Shown here one piece after another: positions 7,527-15,782 of a stretch of 26,415 bases of DNA. The stretch lies in assembly GCA_020633895.1 (NCBI GenBank), contig JACKCT010000023.1, positions 1-26,415 on the forward strand. The letters run 5' to 3'. The notes under the pieces are model-generated. The model saw only the letters and a program-made list of their open reading frames with translations. It searched no databases and was not told the DNA's origin. Position 1 is the stretch's first letter. Each line of letters opens with the position of its first letter. The translations under genes and the position numbers were made by a program. The DNA comes from Deltaproteobacteria bacterium (GTDB lineage: Bacteria; Lernaellota; Lernaellaia; JACKCT01).

Positions 7527-8241
7527 CGATACGTCTGTTTGGGAACTCGACGATACTTATGAGCTGCACATCCGAGAACGCGACCTGGACCTGACCGTCC
7601 CCGAAAAGATCCATATCGAACAGCTTTGGAAAGAAGAGATCGCCCGGCGCAACGGGCATCTTTTCAACAACCCGCTGTTGGTCTTCGAAGAGATGGAAGG
7701 CACGCACGTCTACGCCCGGTATATCGAATACAAGCAATATATCGGCATCCTGCGCGACCGAAACCTGCGCAAGCGCTTCCCGATCTATCCGCTGGGCGTG
7801 TCCGGCCTGCTGGTCGGCGAGGACTTCATCCTTTTCGGGCGGCGGGCGGAGCATGTGACGCTCTACCCCGGCTGGTGGGAGCTGGCTCCGGCGGGTGTCA
7901 TCGACAAGACGCACCTGGGCGGCGACGGACGGGTGAATTTCATCGGTCAATTGCTCGAGGAATTGCACGAGGAAACCGGTCTGGCCGCCAATTCGATCGC
8001 ACAAACGCGGCCCTTGGCGCTGATTCTGGACAAGAAGGAAAACACCTACGATCTGTGCGTCGAGCTGCAATGCAACCTGACGGCGGAAGACATGGCCCCG
8101 CCGGGCGAGCCGCTGACCAGCCACGAATACACCGCCATGGCGTGCGTGGCCAAGGACGGCGTCGGCCAGTTCGTCGCCGAGCACCGGGAAGGTATCATCC
8201 CCACTAGCGTCGCGATGCTGGAGACGGCGGAGTTGATTTAG
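7516..8241 (+). CDS. Nudix hydrolase-fold protein
   Basis: A 241-aa protein with a helical N-terminal part (about residues 1-85) and a Nudix domain after it. The Nudix helix is LLEELHEETGL (146-156), where the usual Arg-Glu of the REUXEE core is Glu-Glu. The glycine that opens the box (Gly127 in PAGVID) is about seven residues further away than in the standard GX5EX7REUXEEXGU pattern. It probably still binds a divalent metal and cleaves a nucleoside-diphosphate-linked substrate, possibly a nucleotide sugar given the neighbours. ATG 7516 is preferred over TTG 7513, with GAAGGG seven bases upstream. It appears to be the last gene of the run, followed by a 187-base gap. Confidence 0.8.
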   Translation: MPHDDTSVWELDDTYELHIRERDLDLTVPEKIHIEQLWKEEIARRNGHLFNNPLLVFEEMEGTHVYARYIEYKQYIGILRDRNLRKRFPIYPLGVSGLLVGEDFILFGRRAEHVTLYPGWWELAPAGVIDKTHLGGDGRVNFIGQLLEELHEETGLAANSIAQTRPLALILDKKENTYDLCVELQCNLTAEDMAPPGEPLTSHEYTAMACVAKDGVGQFVAEHREGIIPTSVAMLETAELI

Positions 8242-8400
8242 CCTCGGCGCGCGTCACACACCCCTGAAAACCCCTGGCATCCGCGTTTCAAATGTGGCAG
8301 ACTTATTGGCCTGGGATCTTAATGGACTCCTATATTTCGCGTAGATTTCGCGCCGTCCTTTAAGCGTTCATAGATGTGTTCATCGTTGCCTGCGTTTGAT

Positions 8401-8421
8401 CGGGAGGCCCTCCCGAGGAGG
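8401..8421 (+). promoter_or_regulatory. Palindrome overlapping a ribosome binding site (possible switch)
   Basis: CGGGAGG-C-CCTCCCG (8401-8415) is a perfect dyad that runs into the ribosome site GAGGAGG (8415-8421) of the aldehyde dehydrogenase gene. CCTCC (8409-8413) can pair either with GGAGG at 8403-8407 or with GGAGG at 8417-8421 across a three-base loop, so two exclusive folds could expose or hide the ribosome site. It could equally be a DNA operator. Confidence 0.4.
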
Positions 8422-8428
8422 TTGACTT

Positions 8429-9994
8429 ATGAGTCAGGAAATCGTCGTCACCAATCCCGCCACCGGTGAGGAAATCGGCCGGGTCAAGAGCCACACCCTC
8501 GACGAAGGCATCGACGCCATCAAGCGCGCCCGCGCCGCCCAGAAGAAGTGGTCGGAAAAGTCCATCGGCGAGAGGATAAAGGTCATCAAGCGATTCCAGC
8601 ACGCTCTGGCCGAGCGCTCGGAAGAGGTCTGCGAGCTGATCGCCAAGGAAAACGGCAAGCCCCTGACCGAAGCCATGACGACGGAAGTCATCCCGGTCAT
8701 GGACCTGACGGCCTACTTCTGCAAGCGGGCCGAAAAGATCCTCCAGCCTAAACCCATCAGCATGCATCTGGTGAAGTATCGCAAAAGCTATCTGCACTAT
8801 AAGCCGCGAGGCGTGCTGTTCGTTATCAGCCCGTGGAACTTCCCCTTCACCATCCCCACCGGCGAAATCGTTATGGCCCTGTTGGCCGGTAACGCGGTGG
8901 TCCACAAACCGGCGAGCATCACGCCGCTGATTGCCCTGAAGTGTCGCGAGTTGTTCGACCAGGCGGGCCTGGACCCGGATCTCTATCAGGTTCTGCCCAT
9001 GCCCGGCGGCGTCGCCTTCGACATGATCAAGCAGGGCGTGAACTATGTGAACTTCACCGGCTCCACCGGCGTGGGCGAGCGCGTGTCCGCCGAATGCGGG
9101 CGTCTGCTGATCCCCTGCTCCATGGAACTGGGCGGCAAGGACCCGATGATCGTCTGCGACGACGCCAACATCGACGCCGCCGTCGGCAGCCTGGTCTGGG
9201 GCGGTTTCGCCAACGCGGGACAGGTTTGCGCGTCAGTCGAGCGGGCGTATGTGCATGAGAAGATCTACGACGATGTCCTCAACAAGGTCGTCGAGAAGGT
9301 CAAGGAACTCAAAGTCGGAAACCCGCTGGAAGACGGCGTGCAGATGGGGCCGATGACCGATCCCGGCCAGCTCAAGATCGTTATCGATCAAGTCGAGGAC
9401 GCCAAGGCTCGGGGCGCGAAGATCCACACCGGCGGCAGTGTCGTCGATGGTCCGGGGCAGTTCTACCTGCCGACGGTCCTGTCCGACGTGACACCCGAGA
9501 TGCGGTGCATCGCCGAGGAAACCTTCGGCCCGACGTTGCCGTTCATCAAATACAGCGACGACGACGACGCCGTGCGCCAGGCCAACGATTCCGAGTTCGG
9601 CCTGAACGCCTATGTCTTCTCGTCCGACAAGAGCCGCGCCAAGCGCATCGCCGAGAAGCTGGAAGCCGGCACCGTCATGGTCAACGAAGTGCTCGTCACG
9701 CACGGTTTTCCGGAAACGCCCTGGCAGGGCGTGAAGAAATCCGGCGTCGGACGTGTGCATAGCGACGATGGACTCAAGGACTTGTGCGTGGCTTATCACG
9801 TCAACTACGACGCCCTGCCCCAACCGGCCTGGAGCCCGTTCTGGCAGTCCAACTACGGCCACAAAATGTTCAAGCGCTTGGCGGGCCTGGGGCGGCTGAT
9901 GTGGGGCCCGGGACTGCTGGGCAGCAAGAGCGAGCCCAAGGCGACGACCGGCTCCTCGCCCAGCGAGCTGGCCCACGGCACGAAGACGAGCTAG
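8429..9994 (+). CDS. NAD(P)-dependent aldehyde dehydrogenase
   Basis: A 521-aa enzyme of the ALDH superfamily oxidising an aldehyde to the acid. Family marks: the Asn motif in ISPWNFPF, the Lys of HKPAS, FTGSTGVGE in the Rossmann part, catalytic base Glu233 in MELGGKDP, and nucleophile Cys267 in NAGQVCASVER (34 residues apart, as in the family). ETFGP follows. The aromatic-rich C-terminal extension after about residue 450 (Trp-Ser-Pro-Phe-Trp) resembles the GabD2/succinate-semialdehyde branch more than betaine-aldehyde types, but the substrate is not certain. The ribosome site GAGGAGG is strong and seven bases from ATG. It is probably transcribed alone, with a terminator at 10027. Confidence 0.92.
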   Translation: MSQEIVVTNPATGEEIGRVKSHTLDEGIDAIKRARAAQKKWSEKSIGERIKVIKRFQHALAERSEEVCELIAKENGKPLTEAMTTEVIPVMDLTAYFCKRAEKILQPKPISMHLVKYRKSYLHYKPRGVLFVISPWNFPFTIPTGEIVMALLAGNAVVHKPASITPLIALKCRELFDQAGLDPDLYQVLPMPGGVAFDMIKQGVNYVNFTGSTGVGERVSAECGRLLIPCSMELGGKDPMIVCDDANIDAAVGSLVWGGFANAGQVCASVERAYVHEKIYDDVLNKVVEKVKELKVGNPLEDGVQMGPMTDPGQLKIVIDQVEDAKARGAKIHTGGSVVDGPGQFYLPTVLSDVTPEMRCIAEETFGPTLPFIKYSDDDDAVRQANDSEFGLNAYVFSSDKSRAKRIAEKLEAGTVMVNEVLVTHGFPETPWQGVKKSGVGRVHSDDGLKDLCVAYHVNYDALPQPAWSPFWQSNYGHKMFKRLAGLGRLMWGPGLLGSKSEPKATTGSSPSELAHGTKTS

Positions 9995-10020
9995 ACGAAA
10001 ATTCGCCGATCAAATCGTTC

Positions 10021-11028
10021 TCAACGCGGCTCCGCTTCGGCGGGGCCGTTTTCGTTGGGACCATGCGATTCGCCGCCGAAGTCAGCCATGACGGCCTCCG
10101 CCACGGCCTCGGCAATGAGGCGATAGCCTTCGGGAAACGGGTGCGTCCCATCTTCTCCGAATGCCGTGGCTTCGTTGGCGATCATGGTCTCCATCGGCAG
10201 AAACGGCACGTCGAGCCGCTCGCACGTCTCGCGCCCCAATTCCATGTATTTCAACTGCATCGCACTGGGATCCCGCTGGCGATAGGCGAGCCAATAGGGG
10301 CGGATTCCCCGGTCGCGACAATCCGTGACAAGATTTTCGATCAAGGCGACGTACCGTTGCTCCGGCACCCGGGGCTGCCGCTGCCGCACCGGCCGGATGG
10401 AAACCCACTTGGCGTGCTTATATCGCCACATCCGAACCGTCCGAAAATACGACAGCCATCGCGGCGGCGCCCCGGTATCGCGGCCCAGGCGCCGATTCTC
10501 GTCGGCATAGCCTGTGTGCGAGCCTTTCCACTCATTGTGACCGGTGTAGAAGACGGCCGCGTCGGCGCGCACGCCGCGTTCCTCCAGCCAATAGTGCAGC
10601 CAATCCCGGATTTGCACGACCGTGTATCCCGGCACACCCAGGTTGACGACCTGGGCATCGACGGCCCGTTTCCTCAGGAGATGTTGCAGTTGGAAGGGGT
10701 ACGTATCCTTAACCGGCAGGCCCAGTCCGAACGTGGACGAATCGCCCAGGCAAAGCACGCGCAAACCGGGCTTGGGTTTCGAGAAATCGACGCGTTCGCC
10801 CCGGTAGCGATCCGGGTTGATCTCCGAAAACCGGTGGGGGTAAAGCTGCCAGAAACGCGTCGGATGCAGGTCCAGGTCCAGGCGGATTTGCGATAGGCCC
10901 ACGGTCTCGATCCAAAGCAAACTCATGACAATCGCCGCCAGATAGGACCACATCCACCGACGACGACGCGACATCGCGCGCCAGCGCTCGGGGAATCGGC
11001 CGAGTTTTTCCAGGACGACCTTTGTCAT
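10021..11028 (-). CDS. Membrane-anchored SGNH/GDSL hydrolase
   Basis: A 335-aa protein with a basic N-terminus, one transmembrane helix (about residues 26-44) and an extracytoplasmic SGNH-hydrolase domain. Block I is Gly-Asp-Ser-Ser-Thr-Phe-Gly, with the likely nucleophile Ser97. Block II glycine is in VNLGVPGYT, block III is Gly-His-Asn-Glu in place of GxND, and block V is DGTHPFPEG with the Asp-His pair. It should hydrolyse an ester, such as an O-acetyl group on a glycan or a lipid ester. It starts ten bases after the small membrane protein gene and shares its operon with oxoprolinase. The start may instead be Met19 (10974); neither has a clear ribosome site, in keeping with coupled translation. 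Confidence 0.82.
   Translation of the reverse strand: MTKVVLEKLGRFPERWRAMSRRRRWMWSYLAAIVMSLLWIETVGLSQIRLDLDLHPTRFWQLYPHRFSEINPDRYRGERVDFSKPKPGLRVLCLGDSSTFGLGLPVKDTYPFQLQHLLRKRAVDAQVVNLGVPGYTVVQIRDWLHYWLEERGVRADAAVFYTGHNEWKGSHTGYADENRRLGRDTGAPPRWLSYFRTVRMWRYKHAKWVSIRPVRQRQPRVPEQRYVALIENLVTDCRDRGIRPYWLAYRQRDPSAMQLKYMELGRETCERLDVPFLPMETMIANEATAFGEDGTHPFPEGYRLIAEAVAEAVMADFGGESHGPNENGPAEAEPR
10027..10052 (+). terminator. Rho-independent terminator of the aldehyde dehydrogenase gene, inside the convergent gene
   Basis: CGGCTCCGC (10027-10035), a TTCG loop and GCGGGGCCG (10040-10048) make a 9-bp stem with one G-T pair, followed by TTTTCGTT. It lies 32 bases after the aldehyde dehydrogenase stop, within the last codons of the minus-strand SGNH gene. 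The T-run exists only for plus-strand transcription. Confidence 0.75.
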
Positions 11029-11038
11029 GCGCCGACCG

Positions 11039-11215
11039 TTATTGGATCAAAAACGAAAACTGCCAAATCCACGCCGCGACAAACGTGAAGGCGATGAAGC
11101 CGAACAGAAACACCGGCCGCCACCACCAGTGCCGGACGCGCATGGCCACGTTGAACAACCATGCCGCGGGAATCAGCAGCAGCCAGGGAATGACGGCGAC
11201 AAGGCACGTAATCAT
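11039..11215 (-). CDS. Small two-helix membrane protein, unrecognised
   Basis: An open frame of 58 codons from ATG 11215 to TAA 11041-11039. The ATG shares bases with the TGA stop of the oxoprolinase gene (ATGA), a typical translational-coupling overlap, and the SGNH gene begins ten bases after its stop. The product is two hydrophobic helices (about residues 4-24 and 34-51) joined by a basic, Trp-rich turn (Arg26, Arg28, His29, three Trp, Arg33), which would place the turn on the cytoplasmic side. It fills nearly all of the 183-base gap between its neighbours. I know no family. It might be a membrane partner of oxoprolinase or the SGNH hydrolase, but that is only inference. Confidence 0.72.
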   Translation of the reverse strand: MITCLVAVIPWLLLIPAAWLFNVAMRVRHWWWRPVFLFGFIAFTFVAAWIWQFSFLIQ

Positions 11216-14200
11216 GGCGTCTCCTCGACGTCGGTTTTCTCCTCCGAGCCGAATCCGCCGCCTCCCGGCGTGTTGATTTCGATGACGTCACCCGCCGCCA
11301 CGTCAACGGTGGCGCGATGGCCCAGGTCGGACACGCGCCCGTCCGCTCGATGGTGCAGATTCCAGCCGATCTTGCCCGGCAAGCCGCCGGCCATGCCGTA
11401 GGGCGCCTCCACGCGTCGCTCCGAGATGACGGTCACGCGCCGCTCGTCCAAAAAGCGAAACGCCCGCGTCAGGCCGTCACCGCCTCGATGGGCCCCGGCC
11501 CCGCCGGACCCGCGCCGGATGCGCATCTTCTCCACGCGGATCTCCGGGTAGCGATGCTCCAGTACTTCCACGTCCGTCGTGCGCGTATTTGTCATGTGCA
11601 CCTGAACCGCGCTCGCGCCGTCCTGCCGCGCCGTCGCGCCGCTGCCGCCGGCCATGGTTTCATAATACTGCTTGCCCGCCCCGTCCGCGCGGCCGAAGAG
11701 GAAGTTGTTCATCGTTCCCTGGGAGGCAGCCGCAACGCCGAGCGCGCCGTAAAGCACGTCGACGATGCGTTGGGAGGTCTCGACATTTCCCGCGCCGACC
11801 GCCGCCGCTGCGTCCGGACGCAGAATCGAATGTTCCGGCACCACCAATTCAATCGGTGCGAGGCATCCTTCGTTCAGCGGAATTTCGCGCGCGATGAGCG
11901 TGCGGAAGACGTATAACACCGCCGCCCGCGTCACCGCCAACGGCGCGTTGAGATTGCCTCGGTGCTGGGTTGCGCTGCCGGTGAAATCCACATGAGCCCG
12001 CGCAGCGTTCACACGATCGGCCACCGGTTCGATGCGAATGCGCACACGGATGGGCGCGCCGTCGTCAAGCTTGTCCGCGAATCGCCGGTCGAACGTTTTC
12101 CCGTCGGCGACGAACTCAAACAACGCCGCCTCCATCGCGCGCTTCGCGTCTTCACGGATGTACCCCATGTAAGCTGTGACCATGGCCTGCGAGGTCTCAT
12201 CGATGAGCGCATTAAGCAGGCGTGCGCCCATCTGATTCGCCGCCAGTTGCGCGCGCAGGTCCGACAAACGTTCCGGAATATTGCGCGCAGGGTACGGCCC
12301 CGCCGACAGCGCGTCGACGACCGCCTCTTCACGAAATTCGCCGTCACGCACGAGCAGCAGATTGTCGAGCACCACACCTTCCTGCGACAACTCGGTCGCC
12401 TCCGGCGGCAAGGAGCCGGGGGTCATCCCGCCGATGTCCGCGTGGTGGCCGCGATTGGCGACGACGAACAACAGCTTGCCGTCCGCGTCAAAAATCGGCG
12501 AGACCACCGTCACATCCGGCAGATGCGACCCGCCCCGATACGGGTTGTTCGTCACGTACACATCGCCCGGACGCATCGCCCTCGCGTTCGCGTCGAGCAT
12601 GCCGCGCACCGAATCGCCCATGGCGCCCAGATGCACCGGAATGTGCGGCGCGTTGGCCACCAGGTGCCCCTCGCCGTCGAAAACGGCGCACGAAAAATCG
12701 AGCCGTTCGCGGATATTCGTCGAGTGGGCGGTGCGTTCCAACGTCGCGCCCATCTGTTCGGCGATGCCCATGAAACGGTGATGGAAGACTTCGAGAGTGA
12801 TCGGATCCCAATCGGTCGTCACCCGCTTAGGCGGCGGGCCTTGGGCATCCAGGATCAATGCGCCGCTCGCCGCGAGCGATGCCGCAAATCCGGGTTCGAC
12901 CAGCGTCGTCGTGTGTTCCTCCACGATCAGCGCGGGTCCGGCGATGGCTTGATCCGTCGCCAGATCGTCGCGGCGATAGACCGGCGTGGATTGCATTCCG
13001 TCTTCGAACCACACGCCCGTCGTCCCGAGCGGCAAGGCCTGCTCGTGCGCGTCATTCGTCGACATACCGGCTTCTTCCCACACATTCGCCCGGCCCGACA
13101 CCCGGGAGCGAATCGCAACCACCTCGACTCCCGTCTCCGGGGGCGCGAAGCCGTAGTGGCGGCGGTGTTCGTCGGCAAATCGCGCCAGCGTCGCGGCGAT
13201 GTCGTCGTAGTCGATGGTCAGCGGCGTGTCCGTCCCCTGCACACGCAAGTCGAGCGTCCTCGCAATCTCAATCGCCTCCGTCGGCAAACCCATCCCGAGG
13301 AGATCCTCGACGAGGGGCGCCTCGATATCGTCGAACGCGGACGACAACTCGTCATCTTGAATCACTTCCGCCAATCGCAGCCAGGGCGCGGCGCCGGAAC
13401 GCACATGGTCGGACGCGCCGATACCGTACGCCGACAGCAGGCTCGTCATCGGCGGAACGACGATCTTGCGCATCCCCAATGCCCGGGCGATGCCGCAAGC
13501 GTGCTGCCCTCCCGCACCACCGAACGCGATCAAAGCGTAGTCGCGCACATCCCGCCCGCGCCCGACGGTCATGCGGCGGATGGGACGGCACATGGTTTCG
13601 TTGGCGACACGCACGATGCCAAGCGCCATCTCTTCGGGTGTGCGTCGGACACCGAGATCGTCGGCCATTTGGCGGCACAAGGCGGCGATACGCTCGCGGG
13701 ATTTCGTCGGATCGAGGGGGGACTTTCGGTCCCGCCCGAAGACCAGGGGGAAATCCTCGGCCCGTACGCGCCCGAGGACCACGTTCGCGTCCGTCACCGC
13801 CAGCGGTCCGCCCAAGCCGTAACACGCCGGGCCCGGCGATGCGCCCGCCGACTCGGGGCCGACATAGAGCTTCCCGCCTTTGACTTCGGCAACGGACCCG
13901 CCGCCCGCCGCGACAGTGTGGATGTCAATCAGCGGCGTCTGAAACGCGATGCCGTCGATGCTCGATTCGAAAACCCGCTCGATGCCACCGGCCACGTGAC
14001 AGACATCCGTCGACGTTCCGCCCATGTCGAAACCGATGGCCCGATCGATACCGTTGATGCGCGCCGTTTCGGCGCAACCGACGACACCGCCCGCCGGGCC
14101 GGAGAGAATCGCGTCTTTCCCGGTGAACGCCTCGGCGCGGGTCAGTCCGCCGGAGCTTTGCATGAACAGCAGGGATGTATCGCCGGTCCGCGCCCGCACC

Positions 14201-14886
14201 CGATCCACATACCGACGCAGCACCGGGCTGAGGTAGGCGTCCACCAAGGTCGTCTGGCCGCGGGCGATGAGCTTGATGAGAGGCATGACCTCATGGGACG
14301 CGGAGACCTGCGTAAAGCCGATTTCCCGTGCCGCGCCGGCGACAGCCGCCTCATGGGAGGGATTTTTCCAAGCGTGGGCAAAGACGATCGCGACGGAGCG
14401 GATGCCGGAGTCATAAATTTCGCGAAGCGCCGCGCGAGCCTTGTCGATTTGCAGCGGCCTGACGACGTCGCCTTCGGCGTTCATTCGCTCGTCGACTTCG
14501 CTAACCCGTTCGTAGAGGACCGACGGCGTTTGGATATCGAGGGCGAAGATTTCCGGCCGGGACTGATAACCGATTTCCAGCACGTCCCGAAGGCCGCCGG
14601 TGATGAGCAGCGCCACCCGTTCGCCTTTGCGTTCGAGGAGGGCATTGGTGGCGACGGTGGTACCCATGCGGATCTCGGCGACACGGGAGGCGTCGATGGA
14701 TTCGCCGTCGCCCAATCCCAACATCCGACGCACTCCCTCGACCACGGCGTCGTCATAGCCGTCCGATTCGGACAGCAATTTCATCGCGCGCACGCGCCCC
14801 TCGGGGTCGACTCCGATCACATCGGTAAACGTCCCGCCCCGGTCGACGGCAAAGCGCCACGGGCGTTTGGACAACTCCGAATTCAC
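11212..14886 (-). CDS. 5-oxoprolinase / hydantoinase A-B fusion
   Basis: A 1224-aa cytoplasmic enzyme close to the length of bacterial and eukaryotic 5-oxoprolinases. The N-terminal hydantoinase-A half opens with FAVDRGGTFTDV (ATP-binding, actin-like) and includes MGGTSTDVCHV and GGAGGQHA. The C-terminal hydantoinase-B half starts near Asp-Pro-Ile-Thr-Leu-Glu-Val, includes HSTNIRERLDFSCA and NNPYRGGSHLPD, and ends in NTPGGGGFG. It is expected to open 5-oxoproline to glutamate with ATP, although hydantoin or N-methylhydantoin ring opening cannot be excluded. Start is GTG 14886 with GAGG seven bases upstream. It is first in a minus-strand operon with a small membrane protein and an SGNH hydrolase. 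Confidence 0.92.
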   Translation of the reverse strand: MNSELSKRPWRFAVDRGGTFTDVIGVDPEGRVRAMKLLSESDGYDDAVVEGVRRMLGLGDGESIDASRVAEIRMGTTVATNALLERKGERVALLITGGLRDVLEIGYQSRPEIFALDIQTPSVLYERVSEVDERMNAEGDVVRPLQIDKARAALREIYDSGIRSVAIVFAHAWKNPSHEAAVAGAAREIGFTQVSASHEVMPLIKLIARGQTTLVDAYLSPVLRRYVDRVRARTGDTSLLFMQSSGGLTRAEAFTGKDAILSGPAGGVVGCAETARINGIDRAIGFDMGGTSTDVCHVAGGIERVFESSIDGIAFQTPLIDIHTVAAGGGSVAEVKGGKLYVGPESAGASPGPACYGLGGPLAVTDANVVLGRVRAEDFPLVFGRDRKSPLDPTKSRERIAALCRQMADDLGVRRTPEEMALGIVRVANETMCRPIRRMTVGRGRDVRDYALIAFGGAGGQHACGIARALGMRKIVVPPMTSLLSAYGIGASDHVRSGAAPWLRLAEVIQDDELSSAFDDIEAPLVEDLLGMGLPTEAIEIARTLDLRVQGTDTPLTIDYDDIAATLARFADEHRRHYGFAPPETGVEVVAIRSRVSGRANVWEEAGMSTNDAHEQALPLGTTGVWFEDGMQSTPVYRRDDLATDQAIAGPALIVEEHTTTLVEPGFAASLAASGALILDAQGPPPKRVTTDWDPITLEVFHHRFMGIAEQMGATLERTAHSTNIRERLDFSCAVFDGEGHLVANAPHIPVHLGAMGDSVRGMLDANARAMRPGDVYVTNNPYRGGSHLPDVTVVSPIFDADGKLLFVVANRGHHADIGGMTPGSLPPEATELSQEGVVLDNLLLVRDGEFREEAVVDALSAGPYPARNIPERLSDLRAQLAANQMGARLLNALIDETSQAMVTAYMGYIREDAKRAMEAALFEFVADGKTFDRRFADKLDDGAPIRVRIRIEPVADRVNAARAHVDFTGSATQHRGNLNAPLAVTRAAVLYVFRTLIAREIPLNEGCLAPIELVVPEHSILRPDAAAAVGAGNVETSQRIVDVLYGALGVAAASQGTMNNFLFGRADGAGKQYYETMAGGSGATARQDGASAVQVHMTNTRTTDVEVLEHRYPEIRVEKMRIRRGSGGAGAHRGGDGLTRAFRFLDERRVTVISERRVEAPYGMAGGLPGKIGWNLHHRADGRVSDLGHRATVDVAAGDVIEINTPGGGGFGSEEKTDVEETP

Positions 14887-14981
14887 GAACCGACCTCGAA
14901 ACCCAACCCCAATTCTGCATCGATCTGACTATTATTCACCTTATTTATCATGGAGTTGCCGAAGATTAACTGAGATTTTCC

Positions 14982-15011
14982 TTGACCCGTGGCATTGGGT
15001 TTTTGTATAGA
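14982..15011 (+). promoter_or_regulatory. Sigma-70-type promoter for the MepA-like gene
   Basis: TTGACC (14982-14987), an 18-base spacer and TATAGA (15006-15011) sit just before the MepA-like gene, in a noticeably AT-richer patch between two divergent genes. Transcription would begin near 15018, leaving a leader of about 15 bases. Confidence 0.6.
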
Positions 15012-15032
15012 ACTATCGTTTGAAGCGCCGTA

Positions 15033-15773
15033 TTGGGGTTGAGATTGCGTCATTGGTGCGTTGCCATTTGTCGGGCGAATCCACGCCTCGCCGGTTTATT
15101 TGTCGGCGTGTTGGCGATGGCCTGGGCTTCCGCTTGTGCCCCGGCCAGGCCGCCCGCCGCGCAACCCGGCGTCGGAAAATCGCCCGGCGTGGTCGGTTCG
15201 ATCGGGCGTCCGAATGATGGCCGCTTAAACGGCGGAACGCAAATGCCCCAGATGGCCGGAGTGTTTGTGGTGAACCCGGAGCGCGCCTGGGGCACGCCGG
15301 AGACGATTGACCTGATCGAACTGGCGGTCAACGAAACGCTGGCGTTGTTTCCCGGTTCGCCGGATGTGATCATCGGCGACATTTCCAAGCGCCACGGCGG
15401 CCCACTGCCGCCCCACCGCAGCCATCGCTCCGGGCGGGACGTGGATTTCAGCTATTTCCCGAAGATCCCGCTGCCGTCTCATTTCTTCACCAAGATGACG
15501 CCCATCACTCTCGACGTGGAACGCACTTGGCATTTCCTGGAAACTCTGTTGCTGACCGACCGCGTGCAGTACATCTTCATCGACCGGTCGCTGCAAAAGC
15601 CGCTTTATGAATACGTCCAAATGGGATATTCGAAGGAACGTCTGTCCCAGTGGTTCCAATACCCCCGCTCCGCCTCGACCCGCCAGGGCGTAATCCGCCA
15701 CGTCGCCGGGCACAGCAACCATATCCATGTGCGTTTCAAGTGCCCGGAGACGGACGACCGCTGCGTGCCGTAG
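15033..15773 (+). CDS. MepA-like penicillin-insensitive murein endopeptidase (peptidase family M74)
   Basis: An exported zinc peptidase of 246 aa. The N-terminus is basic, then hydrophobic (about residues 19-34), with Ala-Ser-Ala-Cys at 32-35 as a possible, imperfect lipobox. Zinc ligands are visible: His131 and Asp138 in HRSHRSGRDVD, and His230/His232 in HSNHIHVRF, followed by Lys-Cys-Pro as in MepA. The family cuts D-alanyl-meso-diaminopimelate cross-links in peptidoglycan. No ATG precedes the signal sequence. TTG codons at 15033, 15039 and 15045 are possible starts, and the first has GAAG seven to ten bases before it. It converges with the PEGA gene, nine bases apart. Confidence 0.85.
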   Translation: MGLRLRHWCVAICRANPRLAGLFVGVLAMAWASACAPARPPAAQPGVGKSPGVVGSIGRPNDGRLNGGTQMPQMAGVFVVNPERAWGTPETIDLIELAVNETLALFPGSPDVIIGDISKRHGGPLPPHRSHRSGRDVDFSYFPKIPLPSHFFTKMTPITLDVERTWHFLETLLLTDRVQYIFIDRSLQKPLYEYVQMGYSKERLSQWFQYPRSASTRQGVIRHVAGHSNHIHVRFKCPETDDRCVP

Positions 15774-15782
15774 CGCGACGCC

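Noticed and set aside
8290-8310. Sigma-54-like element TGGCAG-N5-TTGG upstream of the aldehyde dehydrogenase gene
   Set aside because: The essential GC of the -12 element is GG here, and no activator gene or binding site is visible nearby.
11962-14928. Plus-strand open frame of 988 codons opposite the oxoprolinase gene
   Set aside because: It is an antisense shadow of a high-GC gene: its product is rich in Arg, His, Gly and Asp with no known motif, whereas the minus strand encodes every oxoprolinase motif.
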